Assembly: GCA_013152535.1 (NCBI GenBank)
Contig: JAADGE010000015.1
Span: 1-60,924, forward strand
From: Chlorobiota bacterium
GTDB lineage: Bacteria; Bacteroidota; Bacteroidia; Bacteroidales; JAADGE01
Direction of reading: 5' to 3'
Length of the DNA: 60,924 nucleotides
Shown: positions 1-9,037 of the stretch, piece by piece
Layout of the letters: every line of letters starts with the position of its first letter
Numbering within the stretch: position 1 is the stretch's first letter
Position numbers and translations under genes: made by a program
The notes under the pieces: model-generated
The model's database searches: none
Told to the model about the DNA's origin: nothing
What the model saw: only the letters and a program-made list of their open reading frames with translations

Positions 1-1
1 C

Positions 2-124
2 GAACTCGGTTTCGGAAATTGTTCTGATACGGGTGCTTGCAAGCCGGAATGTCCGAAAGGAATTTCATTAGCACACATTGCTCGTTTAAATCGAGAGTTT
101 TTAGTTGCAAATATTAAAGGTTAA
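2..124 (+). CDS. sdhB: Succinate dehydrogenase/fumarate reductase iron-sulfur subunit, C-terminal end (partial)
   Basis: The last 40 codons of a gene that begins before the window. The peptide contains NCSDTGACKPECPKGISLA, the terminal cysteine cluster of SdhB/FrdB, followed by the usual ending IARLNREFLVANIKG. In the family this subunit carries the iron-sulfur clusters that pass electrons between the flavoprotein and the membrane quinone subunit on the cytoplasmic side. A hairpin with a T tract follows 26 bases after the stop, so this is probably the last gene of its operon. Assignment rests on the short C-terminal signature only. Confidence 0.8.
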   Translation, partial: ELGFGNCSDTGACKPECPKGISLAHIARLNREFLVANIKG

Positions 125-150
125 TAAATATTATATAGTACATTGATTGA

Positions 151-179
151 CAGCCGAGTTTTTATTCGGCTGTTTTTTT
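151..179 (+). terminator. Rho-independent terminator after sdhB
   Basis: A perfect 7-bp stem (CAGCCGA at 151-157 with TCGGCTG at 166-172), an 8-base loop and a run of T. It ends the sdhB transcript and faces the convergent fabD gene. Confidence 0.8.
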
Positions 180-233
180 ATAATATATATTTATGTAGGG
201 TTTCACATTTAGTAACATACTTATTTTTTAATT

Positions 234-1109
234 CTATGCACTAAAAACGGGAAATTTCCGATCAATTTTTTTTATTAAACCCTGTAACACTTTTCCCGGT
301 CCCACTTCGGTATAAGAAGTTGCGCCGTCGGCAATCATATTTTTCATAATTTGAGTCCAGCGGACAGGTGCTGTTAATTGTGCAACTAAGTTTTTTTTAA
401 TTTCTTCTGTATCGGTAACTGCTTTTGCCGTAACATTTTGATAAATAGGACAAGTTGGTTTGCCGAAAACAGTATTTGCAATTGCGGCTGCCAATTTTTC
501 TCGTGCCGGTTCCATAAGCGGAGAATGAAAAGCACCGCCTACATTCAATTTTATGGCTCTTTTTGCCCCTGCTTCCGTTAATTTTTCTATTGCAGTATCA
601 ATCCCTTTCATTGAACCGGAAATAACAATTTGTCCGTTTGTATTATAATTTGCAGGAACTACAATATCATCAATTGAAGCACAAATTTTTTCAACTTTTT
701 CGTCTTCCATTCCCAATACGGCAGCCATAGTTGAAGGTTCAATTTCGCAAGCTTTTTGCATAGCTTCGGCTCTTTGAGAAACAAGTTTAAGACCGTCTTC
801 AAAAGATAAAACTCTGTTTGCAACCAATGCCGAAAATTCTCCCAAAGAATGCCCGGCAACCATATCCGGTTTAAAATCATCACCCAAAGTTGCGGCAAGA
901 ATAACCGAATGTAAAAATATTGCCGGTTGCGTTACATTTGTTTGTCTTAAATCTTCATCGGTTCCTTCAAATATTAAATCTGTAATTCTGAAACCCAAAA
1001 TTTCGTTTGCTTTTTCAAACATTTCTTTTGCAAGTTTCGAGTTTTCATATAAATCTTTGCCCATTCCTGTAAATTGTGCCCCTTGTCCGGGAAATACGTA
1101 TGCTTTCAT
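234..1109 (-). CDS. fabD: Malonyl-CoA:ACP transacylase FabD
   Basis: FabD moves malonyl groups from CoA to acyl carrier protein in the cytoplasm, supplying fatty acid synthesis. The 291-residue product has the normal length. GQGAQ sits at residues 8-12, the nucleophile elbow GHSLG at 86-90 with catalytic Ser88, the conserved Arg at 113, and GGAFHSPLM with catalytic His195. The start is the ATG directly before the FPGQGAQ motif, where family members begin. It is convergent with sdhB and divergent from ahcY. No other fatty acid gene is adjacent; fabH and accBC lie about 30 kb away. Confidence 0.95.
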   Translation of the reverse strand: MKAYVFPGQGAQFTGMGKDLYENSKLAKEMFEKANEILGFRITDLIFEGTDEDLRQTNVTQPAIFLHSVILAATLGDDFKPDMVAGHSLGEFSALVANRVLSFEDGLKLVSQRAEAMQKACEIEPSTMAAVLGMEDEKVEKICASIDDIVVPANYNTNGQIVISGSMKGIDTAIEKLTEAGAKRAIKLNVGGAFHSPLMEPAREKLAAAIANTVFGKPTCPIYQNVTAKAVTDTEEIKKNLVAQLTAPVRWTQIMKNMIADGATSYTEVGPGKVLQGLIKKIDRKFPVFSA

Positions 1110-1254
1110 AATGATTATTTATATTATTGTTTCGCAAAAATAAGAATTAAATTGAATTTGAAAATTATCTGAGATTTGAAACTATAAATACAATAATTCG
1201 CACTAAAGGATTTTTCATTATATTTGCAGTCTTAATTTAAAATAAATATCAAAT

Positions 1255-2670
1255 ATGACAAATACAGGACAAGTTGTCGATTATAAAGTAAAAGATATAA
1301 ATTTGGCTGATTTCGGAAGAAAAGAAATTGCTTTGGCAGAATATGAAATGCCCGGTTTAATGGCTTTAAGAAAAAAATACGGAGAAAGTAAACCTTTAAA
1401 AGGTGCAAAAATTACAGGTTCTTTGCATATGACAATTCAAACGGCAGTATTGATTGAAACTCTGGTTAAACTTGGTGCTGATGTGCGTTGGGCAAGTTGC
1501 AATATTTTTTCTACTCAAGATCATGCAGCAGCAGCTGTTGCAGCAGCCGGTGTTCCGGTATTTGCGTGGAAAGGCGAAACATTAGAAGAATATTGGTGGT
1601 GTACCGAACAAGCATTAACATTTCCTAACGGAGAAACCCCGGACTTAATTGTTGATGACGGCGGTGATGCTACATTAATGGTTATTAAAGGATTTGAAGC
1701 AGAAAATAATCCTTCTTTATTAGAAGCAAAAGTTGATGCCGAAGATGAAATTGAATTATTAAAAAAATTAAAAGCAACTTTAAAAGATAACCCTCAAAAA
1801 TGGCATAAATCGGCAAAATCAATCAAAGGTGTTTCGGAAGAAACCACAACCGGCGTACACCGTTTGTATCAAATGCATGAAGCAGGTAAATTATTATTCC
1901 CGGCTATTAATGTTAATGATTCGGTTACAAAATCAAAATTTGATAATACATACGGCTGTCGAGAATCACTGCCTGACGGAATTAAAAGAGCAACCGATAT
2001 TATGCTTGCCGGAAAAAAAGTACTCATTCTCGGATACGGAGATGTCGGGAAGGGTTCGGCAAAATCTATGGTCGGTTACGGTGCCAGAGTTACGGTAACA
2101 GAAATTGACCCTATTTGTGCATTGCAGGCAACCATGGAAGGTTTTGCAGTAAAAACAGTTGAAGATATGCTTCCGGAAGCAAATATTTATGTTACAACAA
2201 CCGGCAATAAAGATGTTATTACCATTAAACATATGGAAAAGATGCAAGATAAGTCCATTGTCTGTAACATTGGTCATTTTGATAATGAAATTCAAGTTGA
2301 AAAACTAATGAATTATCCCGGTATAAAACGTATCAACATAAAACCTCAGGTTGATCAATTTGTTTTTCCCGACGGGCATTCCATTATTTTACTTTCGGAA
2401 GGACGACTTGTAAATTTGGGCAATGCTACCGGACATCCTTCTTTTGTAATGAGCAATTCATTTACAAACCAAACTTTGGCACAACTGGAATTATGGCAAA
2501 ACAGCTATGAAACAGGTGTTTACAGACTTCCAAAAGAATTAGATGAAGAAGTTGCCAGATTGCATTTGGAGCATGTAGGAGCAAAACTGACAGAGTTAAC
2601 AAAAGAACAATCTGAATATGTAGGTATTCCTGTTGAAGGTCCTTATAAAGCAGATCATTACAGATATTAG
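1255..2670 (+). CDS. ahcY: Adenosylhomocysteinase
   Basis: Cytoplasmic NAD-dependent enzyme that splits S-adenosylhomocysteine into adenosine and homocysteine, clearing the by-product of methylation. The 471-residue protein carries the NAD-binding GYGDVGKG at 260-267, the conserved [14 protein letters not shown] region near 125-138, the roughly 40-residue insertion (about 150-190) seen in many bacterial and plant forms, and the C-terminal KADHYRY that closes the neighbouring subunit's NAD site. A TATATTTG box at 1219-1226 resembles a Bacteroidota -7 element, but I see no matching -33 TTTG. No SAH riboswitch is visible in the short leader. A terminator hairpin follows. Confidence 0.97.
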   Translation: MTNTGQVVDYKVKDINLADFGRKEIALAEYEMPGLMALRKKYGESKPLKGAKITGSLHMTIQTAVLIETLVKLGADVRWASCNIFSTQDHAAAAVAAAGVPVFAWKGETLEEYWWCTEQALTFPNGETPDLIVDDGGDATLMVIKGFEAENNPSLLEAKVDAEDEIELLKKLKATLKDNPQKWHKSAKSIKGVSEETTTGVHRLYQMHEAGKLLFPAINVNDSVTKSKFDNTYGCRESLPDGIKRATDIMLAGKKVLILGYGDVGKGSAKSMVGYGARVTVTEIDPICALQATMEGFAVKTVEDMLPEANIYVTTTGNKDVITIKHMEKMQDKSIVCNIGHFDNEIQVEKLMNYPGIKRINIKPQVDQFVFPDGHSIILLSEGRLVNLGNATGHPSFVMSNSFTNQTLAQLELWQNSYETGVYRLPKELDEEVARLHLEHVGAKLTELTKEQSEYVGIPVEGPYKADHYRY

Positions 2671-2691
2671 AAAGATATATTTTTTTTAATG

Positions 2692-2715
2692 AAGTCCGAG
2701 AAATCGGACTTTTTT
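2692..2715. terminator. Terminator hairpin between ahcY and the convergent lipoprotein gene
   Basis: A perfect 8-bp stem (AAGTCCGA with TCGGACTT), a GAAA loop and a T run on the plus strand. The hairpin overlaps the stop of the minus-strand neighbour and may serve both directions. Confidence 0.75.
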
Positions 2716-3163
2716 AATTTTTAATACGTAAATATTGAGCATTTCTATCGTATATGCAGTTATATTGTTTAAGCGGATATTGTGAAGGCCCTTTAGAAAC
2801 GGCACCGTCAAGCAATAATGAAAACTCAGATTTACAACCGACAGAGTCAACAGCATTTAATCTTGAATCATCAACAATAATTCTTCCGATATCCGGATCA
2901 TACGGGCACGTACGATCATAAGCTTTGAATTCATCGGCAGAACTTCTGTAAATCAGAATACCGTTTACACCGCCTGTAATATATACGTAGCCCCCGACAG
3001 ATTGTAGATCATAGTATAGAGGGTCGGTTAAATCAATCGTAAAATCAACATATACATTAGGTATAGGATTATTATTTTTATCACAACTTGAAAAAATAAA
3101 AAGACTGAATAATAAAATAACAGAAAAATGTGTTTTTATGTTGAAATATGCTGTTTTAATCAT
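2714..3163 (-). CDS. Small lipoprotein with a degenerate Rieske-like fold
   Basis: 149 residues with a signal peptide ending in a lipobox (FIFSSC, Cys27), so probably anchored in the outer membrane or periplasm. The body looks like a Rieske domain: YRSSADEFKAYDRTCPY, a second cysteine in VGCKSEF, then LLLDGAVSKGPSQYPLKQY, which matches the Rieske ending (G-x-x-x-x-GP-x-x-x-PL-x-x-Y). The two cluster-binding histidines are missing: CxH is CPY and CxxH is CKSE, so a 2Fe-2S centre is unlikely. I recall similar unnamed proteins in Bacteroidota. Function unknown. Divergent from the next gene. Confidence 0.65.
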   Translation of the reverse strand: MIKTAYFNIKTHFSVILLFSLFIFSSCDKNNNPIPNVYVDFTIDLTDPLYYDLQSVGGYVYITGGVNGILIYRSSADEFKAYDRTCPYDPDIGRIIVDDSRLNAVDSVGCKSEFSLLLDGAVSKGPSQYPLKQYNCIYDRNAQYLRIKN

Positions 3164-3214
3164 AAATTTACGGTATTCAAATTTTTTAGAACTAAATTTG
3201 ATGTTTTTTCAAAG

Positions 3215-4330
3215 ATGCAAGTTACAAAAAAAACTAAATATATTCTTCTTATTTCAATATTTATATTGATTTTTTCTTCTGTTTCGGCACAAGAAAATAC
3301 CGATAACAGTCCTTATTCAGATACTTTAGTTACTCAAAACGATACAATAACAAAACATAGATTCTCTTTTTCCAATTTTTTTAAACGGCGTAGTAAAGAA
3401 AAAACTGAAGATACAATATCTCAAAAAAAGAAATTTTCGTTCAAAAATCTCTTTAAGCGTAAAAATAAAAATGACAGTACCTTGACACAACAAGATACAA
3501 TTATAAATGACTCCTTAAACCAAAAAAAAGGATTTAGCTTATTTCACAAAAACAAATCCGACAGCTCAACAACATCAAAAGAAAATGAAAAACCGGAAAG
3601 TCTTACTCCGGGTTTGTGGTTAAAATTAAATGCAGAGCAGCAAGATTCTTTATTACGTGCCTGGGATGATTATGACAGAAGCCATTATGTAAAAAAATAC
3701 ACAAATTCTCCTCGTGTTAAAAAAATTGATATGAAGCGCGATAAAAATTTTATCGACAAACTGATATTGAGATTTTCGGGAAATATGTCGTATAAATACA
3801 GAAAGAAATTAATAAACCGTCGTATTTCAAGATACCGAAAAACAATGATTTATGACCGTTTAAAGAAGTCAGATACCTCTCCGGATGATACAATCTCAGA
3901 TATAAAAAGGTATAAAACAGTAAATAAACAATTTAAGTTACAAGCAAAACAAGAAGCCGTAAGGAAAAATAAAGTCAGTCTTAAATACGACAGAAAAGAG
4001 CAACGATTGAGAAGACGTTATTCACTCACAGATAATGAACAAATAATACTGAACAAGGGTAAAGGAATGCGTTTACGCGGAAGTGAAAAAATTATTTTTA
4101 AAAAAGCACGGTCTAAACAAGAAAAATTTACGGAGAAATTATTACAATTAAGAAAAAAACGGAGTTATGCACTTCAGAACAAGGAAGTTAAGAAGAGGAT
4201 GAAAGAGGATAAAAAAAGAATTAACAAAAGAGATAAAGCACAATACAAAAAACTTCATAAAAAGAAAAGAGATAAAGAAGGAAATAAGAAACACGATTCT
4301 TCAGAATATCCTAAAAAATGGTTCAGGTAG
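3215..4330 (+). CDS. Secreted Lys/Arg-rich protein of unknown function
   Basis: About 371 residues. The reading frame opens upstream at 3128, but that stretch overlaps the divergent neighbour's start. The ATG at 3215 gives a clean signal peptide (TKYILLISIFILIFSSVSAQ), so I use it. The mature N-terminal part has three copies of a basic block, of the kind FSFSNFFKRR, FSFKNLFKRK and FSLFHKNK, separated by Ser/Thr/Asp-rich linkers. The rest is extremely rich in Lys and Arg and probably helical. No catalytic motif or known domain is recognisable. A TAAATTTG box at 3193-3200 may be its -7 element. Likely a Bacteroidota-restricted envelope protein. Confidence 0.6.
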   Translation: MQVTKKTKYILLISIFILIFSSVSAQENTDNSPYSDTLVTQNDTITKHRFSFSNFFKRRSKEKTEDTISQKKKFSFKNLFKRKNKNDSTLTQQDTIINDSLNQKKGFSLFHKNKSDSSTTSKENEKPESLTPGLWLKLNAEQQDSLLRAWDDYDRSHYVKKYTNSPRVKKIDMKRDKNFIDKLILRFSGNMSYKYRKKLINRRISRYRKTMIYDRLKKSDTSPDDTISDIKRYKTVNKQFKLQAKQEAVRKNKVSLKYDRKEQRLRRRYSLTDNEQIILNKGKGMRLRGSEKIIFKKARSKQEKFTEKLLQLRKKRSYALQNKEVKKRMKEDKKRINKRDKAQYKKLHKKKRDKEGNKKHDSSEYPKKWFR

Positions 4331-4363
4331 AAACCTGAAAAATCATTTTCAAAATTTAAAAAA

Positions 4364-4395
4364 TTTGCAGTTCGATACAAAATTTTGTATCTTTG
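4364..4395 (+). promoter_or_regulatory. Bacteroidota housekeeping promoter for greA-HIT
   Basis: TTTG at 4364-4367, 20 bases, then TATCTTTG at 4388-4395. This fits the Bacteroidota consensus TTTG-N19-21-TAnnTTTG exactly and lies 77 bases before the greA ATG. Confidence 0.75.
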
Positions 4396-4472
4396 TATTT
4401 CAAAAGAGTCTTGCAGTATTAATATAAATACTTTGGGATTCTTTCTTTTTTTACTGTTTTAATTTAAGATTT

Positions 4473-4946
4473 ATGGCAGATATAGTTTATTTAACAGAAG
4501 AAGGATTTAAAAAACTGAAAGAAGAAATTGAGCATTTGACCATGGTTGAACGCCCGAAATTGTCAAAACAAATTGCAGAAGCAAGAGATAAAGGTGATCT
4601 TTCGGAAAATGCTGAATATGATGCTGCTAAAGAAGCACAGGGTATGGTGGAAATGAAAATTGCTCAACTTCAGGCAACGCTCAGAAATGCAAAAATTGTT
4701 GATGAATCTATGATTGACACTTCACGTGTTCAAATTATGAATAAAGTAAAGTTGAAAAATATTCAAAATGGTTTCATAACAGAATACACAATTGTTTCCG
4801 AAAGAGAAGCAAATATAAAAGAAAAGAAAATTTCTGTTGAAACTCCTATTGCAAAAGGGCTTCTCGGAAAAAAGAAAGGAGATAAAGTTAATATTCAGGT
4901 TCCTGCAGGCACTGTTACGTTTGAAATTCTTGACATCTCCATTTAA
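4473..4946 (+). CDS. greA: Transcription elongation factor GreA
   Basis: GreA enters the RNA polymerase secondary channel and stimulates cleavage of backtracked RNA. The 157 residues begin with YLTEEGFKKLKEEIEHL, the N-terminal coiled coil. The coil tip DKGDLSENAEYDAAKEAQ carries the acidic residues (Asp42, Glu45) that hold the catalytic metal. The C-terminal FKBP-like domain ends with IAKGLLGKKKGDKVNIQVPAG. Length and order are normal. The HIT gene follows after 11 bases and is presumably co-transcribed. Confidence 0.96.
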   Translation: MADIVYLTEEGFKKLKEEIEHLTMVERPKLSKQIAEARDKGDLSENAEYDAAKEAQGMVEMKIAQLQATLRNAKIVDESMIDTSRVQIMNKVKLKNIQNGFITEYTIVSEREANIKEKKISVETPIAKGLLGKKKGDKVNIQVPAGTVTFEILDISI

Positions 4947-4957
4947 ATTTAAAAAAT

Positions 4958-5350
4958 ATGGCATCAATTTTCACTAAAATAATAAACGGAGAAATTCCGT
5001 CCTATAAAATAGCGGAAGATGAAAACTTTTTTGCTTTTCTGGATATTAATCCGTTAACAAAAGGACATACATTGATTGTTCCCAAAAAAGAAATTGATTA
5101 TATATTTAATGTTGATGACGAAACACTCGGAGGTATGATGGTTTTTGCCAAGAAAATTGCAAAAGCACTTGATAAAGCAACAGATTGTATTCGTGTAGGT
5201 ATAGTTGTTATCGGAACAGAAGTTCCGCACGCACATATTCATTTAATTCCGTTTAAAGATGAAGCCGAGTTAAATTTTAAAAGGGATAAACTAAAATTAA
5301 CAAACGAAGAATTTGCAGTAATTACTAATGAAATTAAAGCAAATCTATAA
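4958..5350 (+). CDS. HIT family nucleotide hydrolase/transferase
   Basis: A 130-residue HIT domain protein of the HinT type, which hydrolyses nucleoside phosphoramidates and similar nucleotide conjugates in the cytoplasm. The histidine triad HAHIHLI starts at residue 91, with His91, His93 and His95 visible. The N-terminal FTKIINGEIPSYKI is the typical HinT opening. It lies 11 bases after greA; this greA-HIT pairing is common in Bacteroidota. The exact substrate cannot be read from the sequence. Confidence 0.92.
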   Translation: MASIFTKIINGEIPSYKIAEDENFFAFLDINPLTKGHTLIVPKKEIDYIFNVDDETLGGMMVFAKKIAKALDKATDCIRVGIVVIGTEVPHAHIHLIPFKDEAELNFKRDKLKLTNEEFAVITNEIKANL

Positions 5351-5416
5351 TTTTGGTTTTCAATTAAAAAATGCCCTGTTAATTATCTTCTCAATACTAT
5401 AATTAATTCTTCCAAA

Positions 5417-5596
5417 ATGATATATGACAATATCCTTCTGACAATCGGAGACTTGTAAGAATTAATACATTGAATACAAACAAAAAAGTTGAAATAATTG
5501 TAAAAATTGAAAGTTTCAATTGAACGCAGAAAAATGATTGAAGTTTTCGGTGCAGATATAATTATAATACCTCAATTTGAGTATCGAACTTTTTAA
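5417..5596 (+). pseudogene. cysK: Relic of a cysteine synthase gene (cysK)
   Basis: Three collinear fragments of CysK remain. From 5417 the frame reads MIYDNILLTIGDL then stop, matching the CysK start (family pattern MxxYDNILETIGNTPLV). From 5488 it reads VEIIVKIES, resembling the segment before the next motif. After a frame change, 5516-5593 reads SIERRKMIEVFGADIIIIPQ, which matches the CysK motif SIERRKxLKAFGAExVLTP, and soon stops. The middle of the gene, including the PLP lysine region, is deleted. The assignment is by motif recall; a translated search would settle it. Confidence 0.7.
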
Positions 5597-5631
5597 ATAA
5601 AATCATTACTTTTGTTCTAAAATCTCAATAA

Positions 5632-6408
5632 ATGAAAATCTCAATAAAAATCATTTGGTCTGTAATACTCATTATTGCAGTATTTTCTTCTTGCAAAAAA
5701 GAATCAGTTAATTCGGATAAAATTGAACTTCCCGCAGCGGTCGGAGATCATCAAATTATTGAACATTTTGCTTATACCTTGTCATATAATGAAGAACACG
5801 AACAAGCTGATTGGGTTGCTTATGAACTGACAAAAGAAGAAGCCGCAGCAACAACTTATGAAAGGACCGATGATTTTCGTGTCGATCCTTCCGTTACCGG
5901 CGGAAGTGCCGATTTAAGTGATTATCAACCTACCGAAAATACTTATGCCAGAGGACATATGGCTCCGGCAGCTGATTTCCGTTGGTCAGAAAAAGCAATG
6001 TCCGAAAGTTTTTTTATGAGTAATATGTCTCCGCAAGTGCATGCTTTCAACGAAGGAAAATGGATGTGGCTTGAATCAGAAGTTCGACATTGGGCGGAAA
6101 TTTATAATGGTGTATATGTGGTAACAGGACCGGTTTTAAAAGACGGATTACCTACAATCGGCACTCATAAAGTTAGTGTTCCGGAAACATATTATAAAGT
6201 TATTTTAGATTTAGACGAAGAAAAAGGTATCGGGTTTTTAATGCCGAATAAAGATATTGAAGATTCATTTAAAGACTATGCCGTAAGTATTGATGATGTT
6301 GAAGCAGCTACAGGACTGGATTTTTTCCCTGCTCTTGATGACAAAACAGAAGAAAAGATTGAATCAACACTTAATATGTCATTATGGGATTTTAAATATT
6401 ACAAATAA
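5632..6408 (+). CDS. DNA/RNA non-specific endonuclease, lipoprotein
   Basis: A 258-residue nuclease of the beta-beta-alpha-Me NUC family. The signal peptide ends in FSSC (Cys21), so it is probably membrane-anchored outside the cytoplasm. The active-site region reads YARGHMAPAADF: the general base is His109, and Asn131 in SNMSPQ and Asn140 are the expected metal-side residues. Classical members have DRGH; here the first residue is Ala, and ARGH is seen in part of the family. It probably degrades extracellular nucleic acid for nutrients. A TACTTTTG box at 5607-5614 is a possible -7 element. Confidence 0.88.
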   Translation: MKISIKIIWSVILIIAVFSSCKKESVNSDKIELPAAVGDHQIIEHFAYTLSYNEEHEQADWVAYELTKEEAAATTYERTDDFRVDPSVTGGSADLSDYQPTENTYARGHMAPAADFRWSEKAMSESFFMSNMSPQVHAFNEGKWMWLESEVRHWAEIYNGVYVVTGPVLKDGLPTIGTHKVSVPETYYKVILDLDEEKGIGFLMPNKDIEDSFKDYAVSIDDVEAATGLDFFPALDDKTEEKIESTLNMSLWDFKYYK

Positions 6409-6450
6409 TTATGCTTTTACTGAATGTCACTTTTTAAGAATAGTTTTTAA

Positions 6451-6484
6451 GAAAAAAAGAGGCTGTCTCTTTTTAGACAGCCTC
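6451..6484 (-). terminator. Terminator of the NHL1-MHC1 operon
   Basis: A perfect 10-bp stem (GAGGCTGTCT at 6459-6468 with AGACAGCCTC at 6475-6484). The T run lies on the minus-strand side (the A tract at 6452-6458), so it stops minus-strand transcription after MHC1. Confidence 0.8.
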
Positions 6485-6505
6485 AATATTAATATGCAAC
6501 AGTTT

Positions 6506-9013
6506 TTATTTAGGCCAAGTATAGTTCCACGGATAATTTAACGGGTTCCCTATATATCCTCTGGGTCTGTGACGCCTCCAGCCACACCCCCAGGTGCTGT
6601 GACAATTCAAATAACAATACGCTGTATTGGTAGCTGTAAAGTAAAAAGCATTGGATTGATCAGATAAACCCACATCATTATCAGCTTTAGATCCGGAACC
6701 GTAAACGAAATTTATAAGTCCTCGTTCTCCTGCATCATAGGCATTATGCACGTCATGGCAGAGAATACACGGAGAGTCTTCTCCGTTAACATGTGTGTTG
6801 TGCAAATCATCAAAAGCATCGTTTCGATTCGGAATAAGAGAGGTATTATGACAATCCCAGCATAATTGATAGTCTCCGTTAACATTATTGTCCCACGGGT
6901 TACAGGTATTAGATGTAGAGCTTCCGCTTTTATCGTATTTGCCCTTTATCATTGTGTAAATTCCTGTATAAGTATCTTCCGGAGTTCCGTCGGCACCGTG
7001 ATGTTGGTGGCACGCTAAACAATCTTCCGAAGTTCCTACATAATTTGTTTCGCCTATATTAATGACCTGATCATGTCTTGAGTTTACATATGCCGATTTA
7101 TCCCAGCCGGTTCCGTATGAACTGGAGGGAAATGCTATACCTGCGGGAGGTGCTCCGTCATGACAACGCAAACAAAAATCACGAGTTCCGTTTGCACCGT
7201 TATTTATAGGCATAAGTGCTAAAAGATTATCAGGATCGCTAACAGGATTTGCGGATGTATTTTGATGAGGATTGTGACAGCTTACACATTCCAGTCCGGA
7301 ATTTGTTCCTAATTCAGGGACTTCGTTCACCTGATGTGTATGTGTTCTGTTGAACTCAGACTCAATATCTGTAGTTGCGGCACCGGCAGCACTGTGGCAG
7401 TTTTCACAAAACTCTTCTTCGTCATTCATAGGATCCGGAGAAGCATCTGCCGTGTAATCAAACGGACCCAATAAATTCTTCTTATTTGAACCGTGTCCGT
7501 TATCATGACAATCAAGACACGTATAAGGACTTGATTTATGAGAAGAACTTGTCCATAATGTTTTGTCAATAACCGGCACGTTAACACCATCACTAAAAGG
7601 AGCAGTGTTTCCGTTTCTGCCGTCAGCATCGTGGCAATTTAAACAGAAATCTTCAACACTAGCCTTGTTTGCAGGATTGTAAGTAATGATATTCAAATAT
7701 CCTTGATCCGGGTCGAAAAGTTTAACTTCTCCCTTTTTGTGATCTCCCATGTAATGACATTTTAAGCAATCGCTGATATTCGGGATACTTCCGACCACGT
7801 GATGAGAAGATCTTTTAAAGTCACCACCTGTGCCGGTACCGTCTCCGTTGCTGTCAACAATTTGTCTTCTCCCGCCTGCAGGCCCTACACCCGGTTTATC
7901 CTGAACGGTATTGTGGCAATCAAAACAATTTGACTGTGCATAAAAAGCATTATTATGCGGATGACAAGATATACACGATTGTGATGCGGGATCATGTCTT
8001 GCATCGGAGGTTCCGCCGGAGGTATTTGTATAGTGGTCTGTTAAAGTATGACATACTTCACAAACACCGTCGAAAGTGCCGGTAGCATCAGCAAAGTTAT
8101 CCGGACTTGTATTTGCCGTAAAAACTACTGTTTTAGAACCGCTGTTTGGTGTTTTTATTACATCTCTGACCAAATAAATATTGTTAGAGTTATTTTGATG
8201 GGCGTAGTGACAAGTAACACAAGTCATCCCTTTATGGTCGAGAGATGTTCCGAAGTTTTTATAAACATGGCAAGACGAACATAGTGTCGCATCGTTTGTT
8301 TTTCTTAAAATATTTCCGTCATTCGTAGGTGCATAGTGTATTTGGTGGCAACTTGAACATTCAACTTTTGAGCCTACCGTTTGTATCGGTGCCAATGGGA
8401 CTGACAAGAATCGAGAGTCTGCCGAATTATATAAAACTCCGACCGGATGGCTGCCTCTGTTATTAACATTATCATCGGCGTATCTTCCTACATTTCTTGC
8501 GGAATGGCAGTCTTTACACATTGCATCACCGGTATTATCGGCTCTTAAAAACGGAATATATGTTTGCGAATGTTGATCATGACAAGTGGAGCAAATTATC
8601 GTGTCATTAATTACACGTTTCAACATTTCGGGGTTTGTGGTAAGATTTGCCGCGTATAAGACATTAACAGCCGGCACATCCCATGCATGAGAATTTCCGG
8701 AAATCCCGGGTTGAGCTTTATTGGAATCGGAAAATGGTTTTGCACTTGCCGACCCTGCCGGATTATGGCAACTCATACATAAGTTTGCGTTTCCGTTAAC
8801 AGAAGTTAAGGTAAGTCCCGGACTTGTATGTGTTATATGACAAGAATTACAGGTGAAATTATGAGGAGCATCCGATTTCGGTTTTATACTTGTATTAAAT
8901 ATATTGCTTAACATGTAATTATTCTGAGATGCTAATGCAACCAATATAAAGCTGAAAAAAATAATCGATACCGCTAATATTTTTTTTGTTTTATTTTTTG
9001 ATAAAATTTTCAT
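6506..9013 (-). CDS. Multiheme c-type cytochrome MHC1 (about 20 hemes)
   Basis: 835 residues with an N-terminal signal/anchor (ILAVSIIFFSFILVALA), so exported. I count 19 CXXCH heme c sites plus one CX3CH site (CYLNCH, coded at 6599-6616) near the C-terminus. Many sites are of the doubled CXXCH type with a second His two or three residues on (CHITH, CHNPH, CHDVH). There is no lipobox and no T9SS tail. The first 370 or so residues are closely similar to MHC2 (37539-43445), after which the two diverge. It lies 24 bases downstream of NHL1 and surely shares its transcript. Likely role: electron transfer at or beyond the outer membrane. The substrate is unknown. Confidence 0.9.
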   Translation of the reverse strand: MKILSKNKTKKILAVSIIFFSFILVALASQNNYMLSNIFNTSIKPKSDAPHNFTCNSCHITHTSPGLTLTSVNGNANLCMSCHNPAGSASAKPFSDSNKAQPGISGNSHAWDVPAVNVLYAANLTTNPEMLKRVINDTIICSTCHDQHSQTYIPFLRADNTGDAMCKDCHSARNVGRYADDNVNNRGSHPVGVLYNSADSRFLSVPLAPIQTVGSKVECSSCHQIHYAPTNDGNILRKTNDATLCSSCHVYKNFGTSLDHKGMTCVTCHYAHQNNSNNIYLVRDVIKTPNSGSKTVVFTANTSPDNFADATGTFDGVCEVCHTLTDHYTNTSGGTSDARHDPASQSCISCHPHNNAFYAQSNCFDCHNTVQDKPGVGPAGGRRQIVDSNGDGTGTGGDFKRSSHHVVGSIPNISDCLKCHYMGDHKKGEVKLFDPDQGYLNIITYNPANKASVEDFCLNCHDADGRNGNTAPFSDGVNVPVIDKTLWTSSSHKSSPYTCLDCHDNGHGSNKKNLLGPFDYTADASPDPMNDEEEFCENCHSAAGAATTDIESEFNRTHTHQVNEVPELGTNSGLECVSCHNPHQNTSANPVSDPDNLLALMPINNGANGTRDFCLRCHDGAPPAGIAFPSSSYGTGWDKSAYVNSRHDQVINIGETNYVGTSEDCLACHQHHGADGTPEDTYTGIYTMIKGKYDKSGSSTSNTCNPWDNNVNGDYQLCWDCHNTSLIPNRNDAFDDLHNTHVNGEDSPCILCHDVHNAYDAGERGLINFVYGSGSKADNDVGLSDQSNAFYFTATNTAYCYLNCHSTWGCGWRRHRPRGYIGNPLNYPWNYTWPK

Positions 9014-9037
9014 TTGATTTGATTTTATTCCTTCTTA

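Noticed and set aside
1110-1254. A SAH riboswitch before ahcY
   Set aside because: No paired segments of the known fold are visible in this short AT-rich leader.
3128-3214. Upstream extension of the basic secreted protein
   Set aside because: It overlaps the divergent gene's start and would place non-signal residues before a good signal peptide at 3215.
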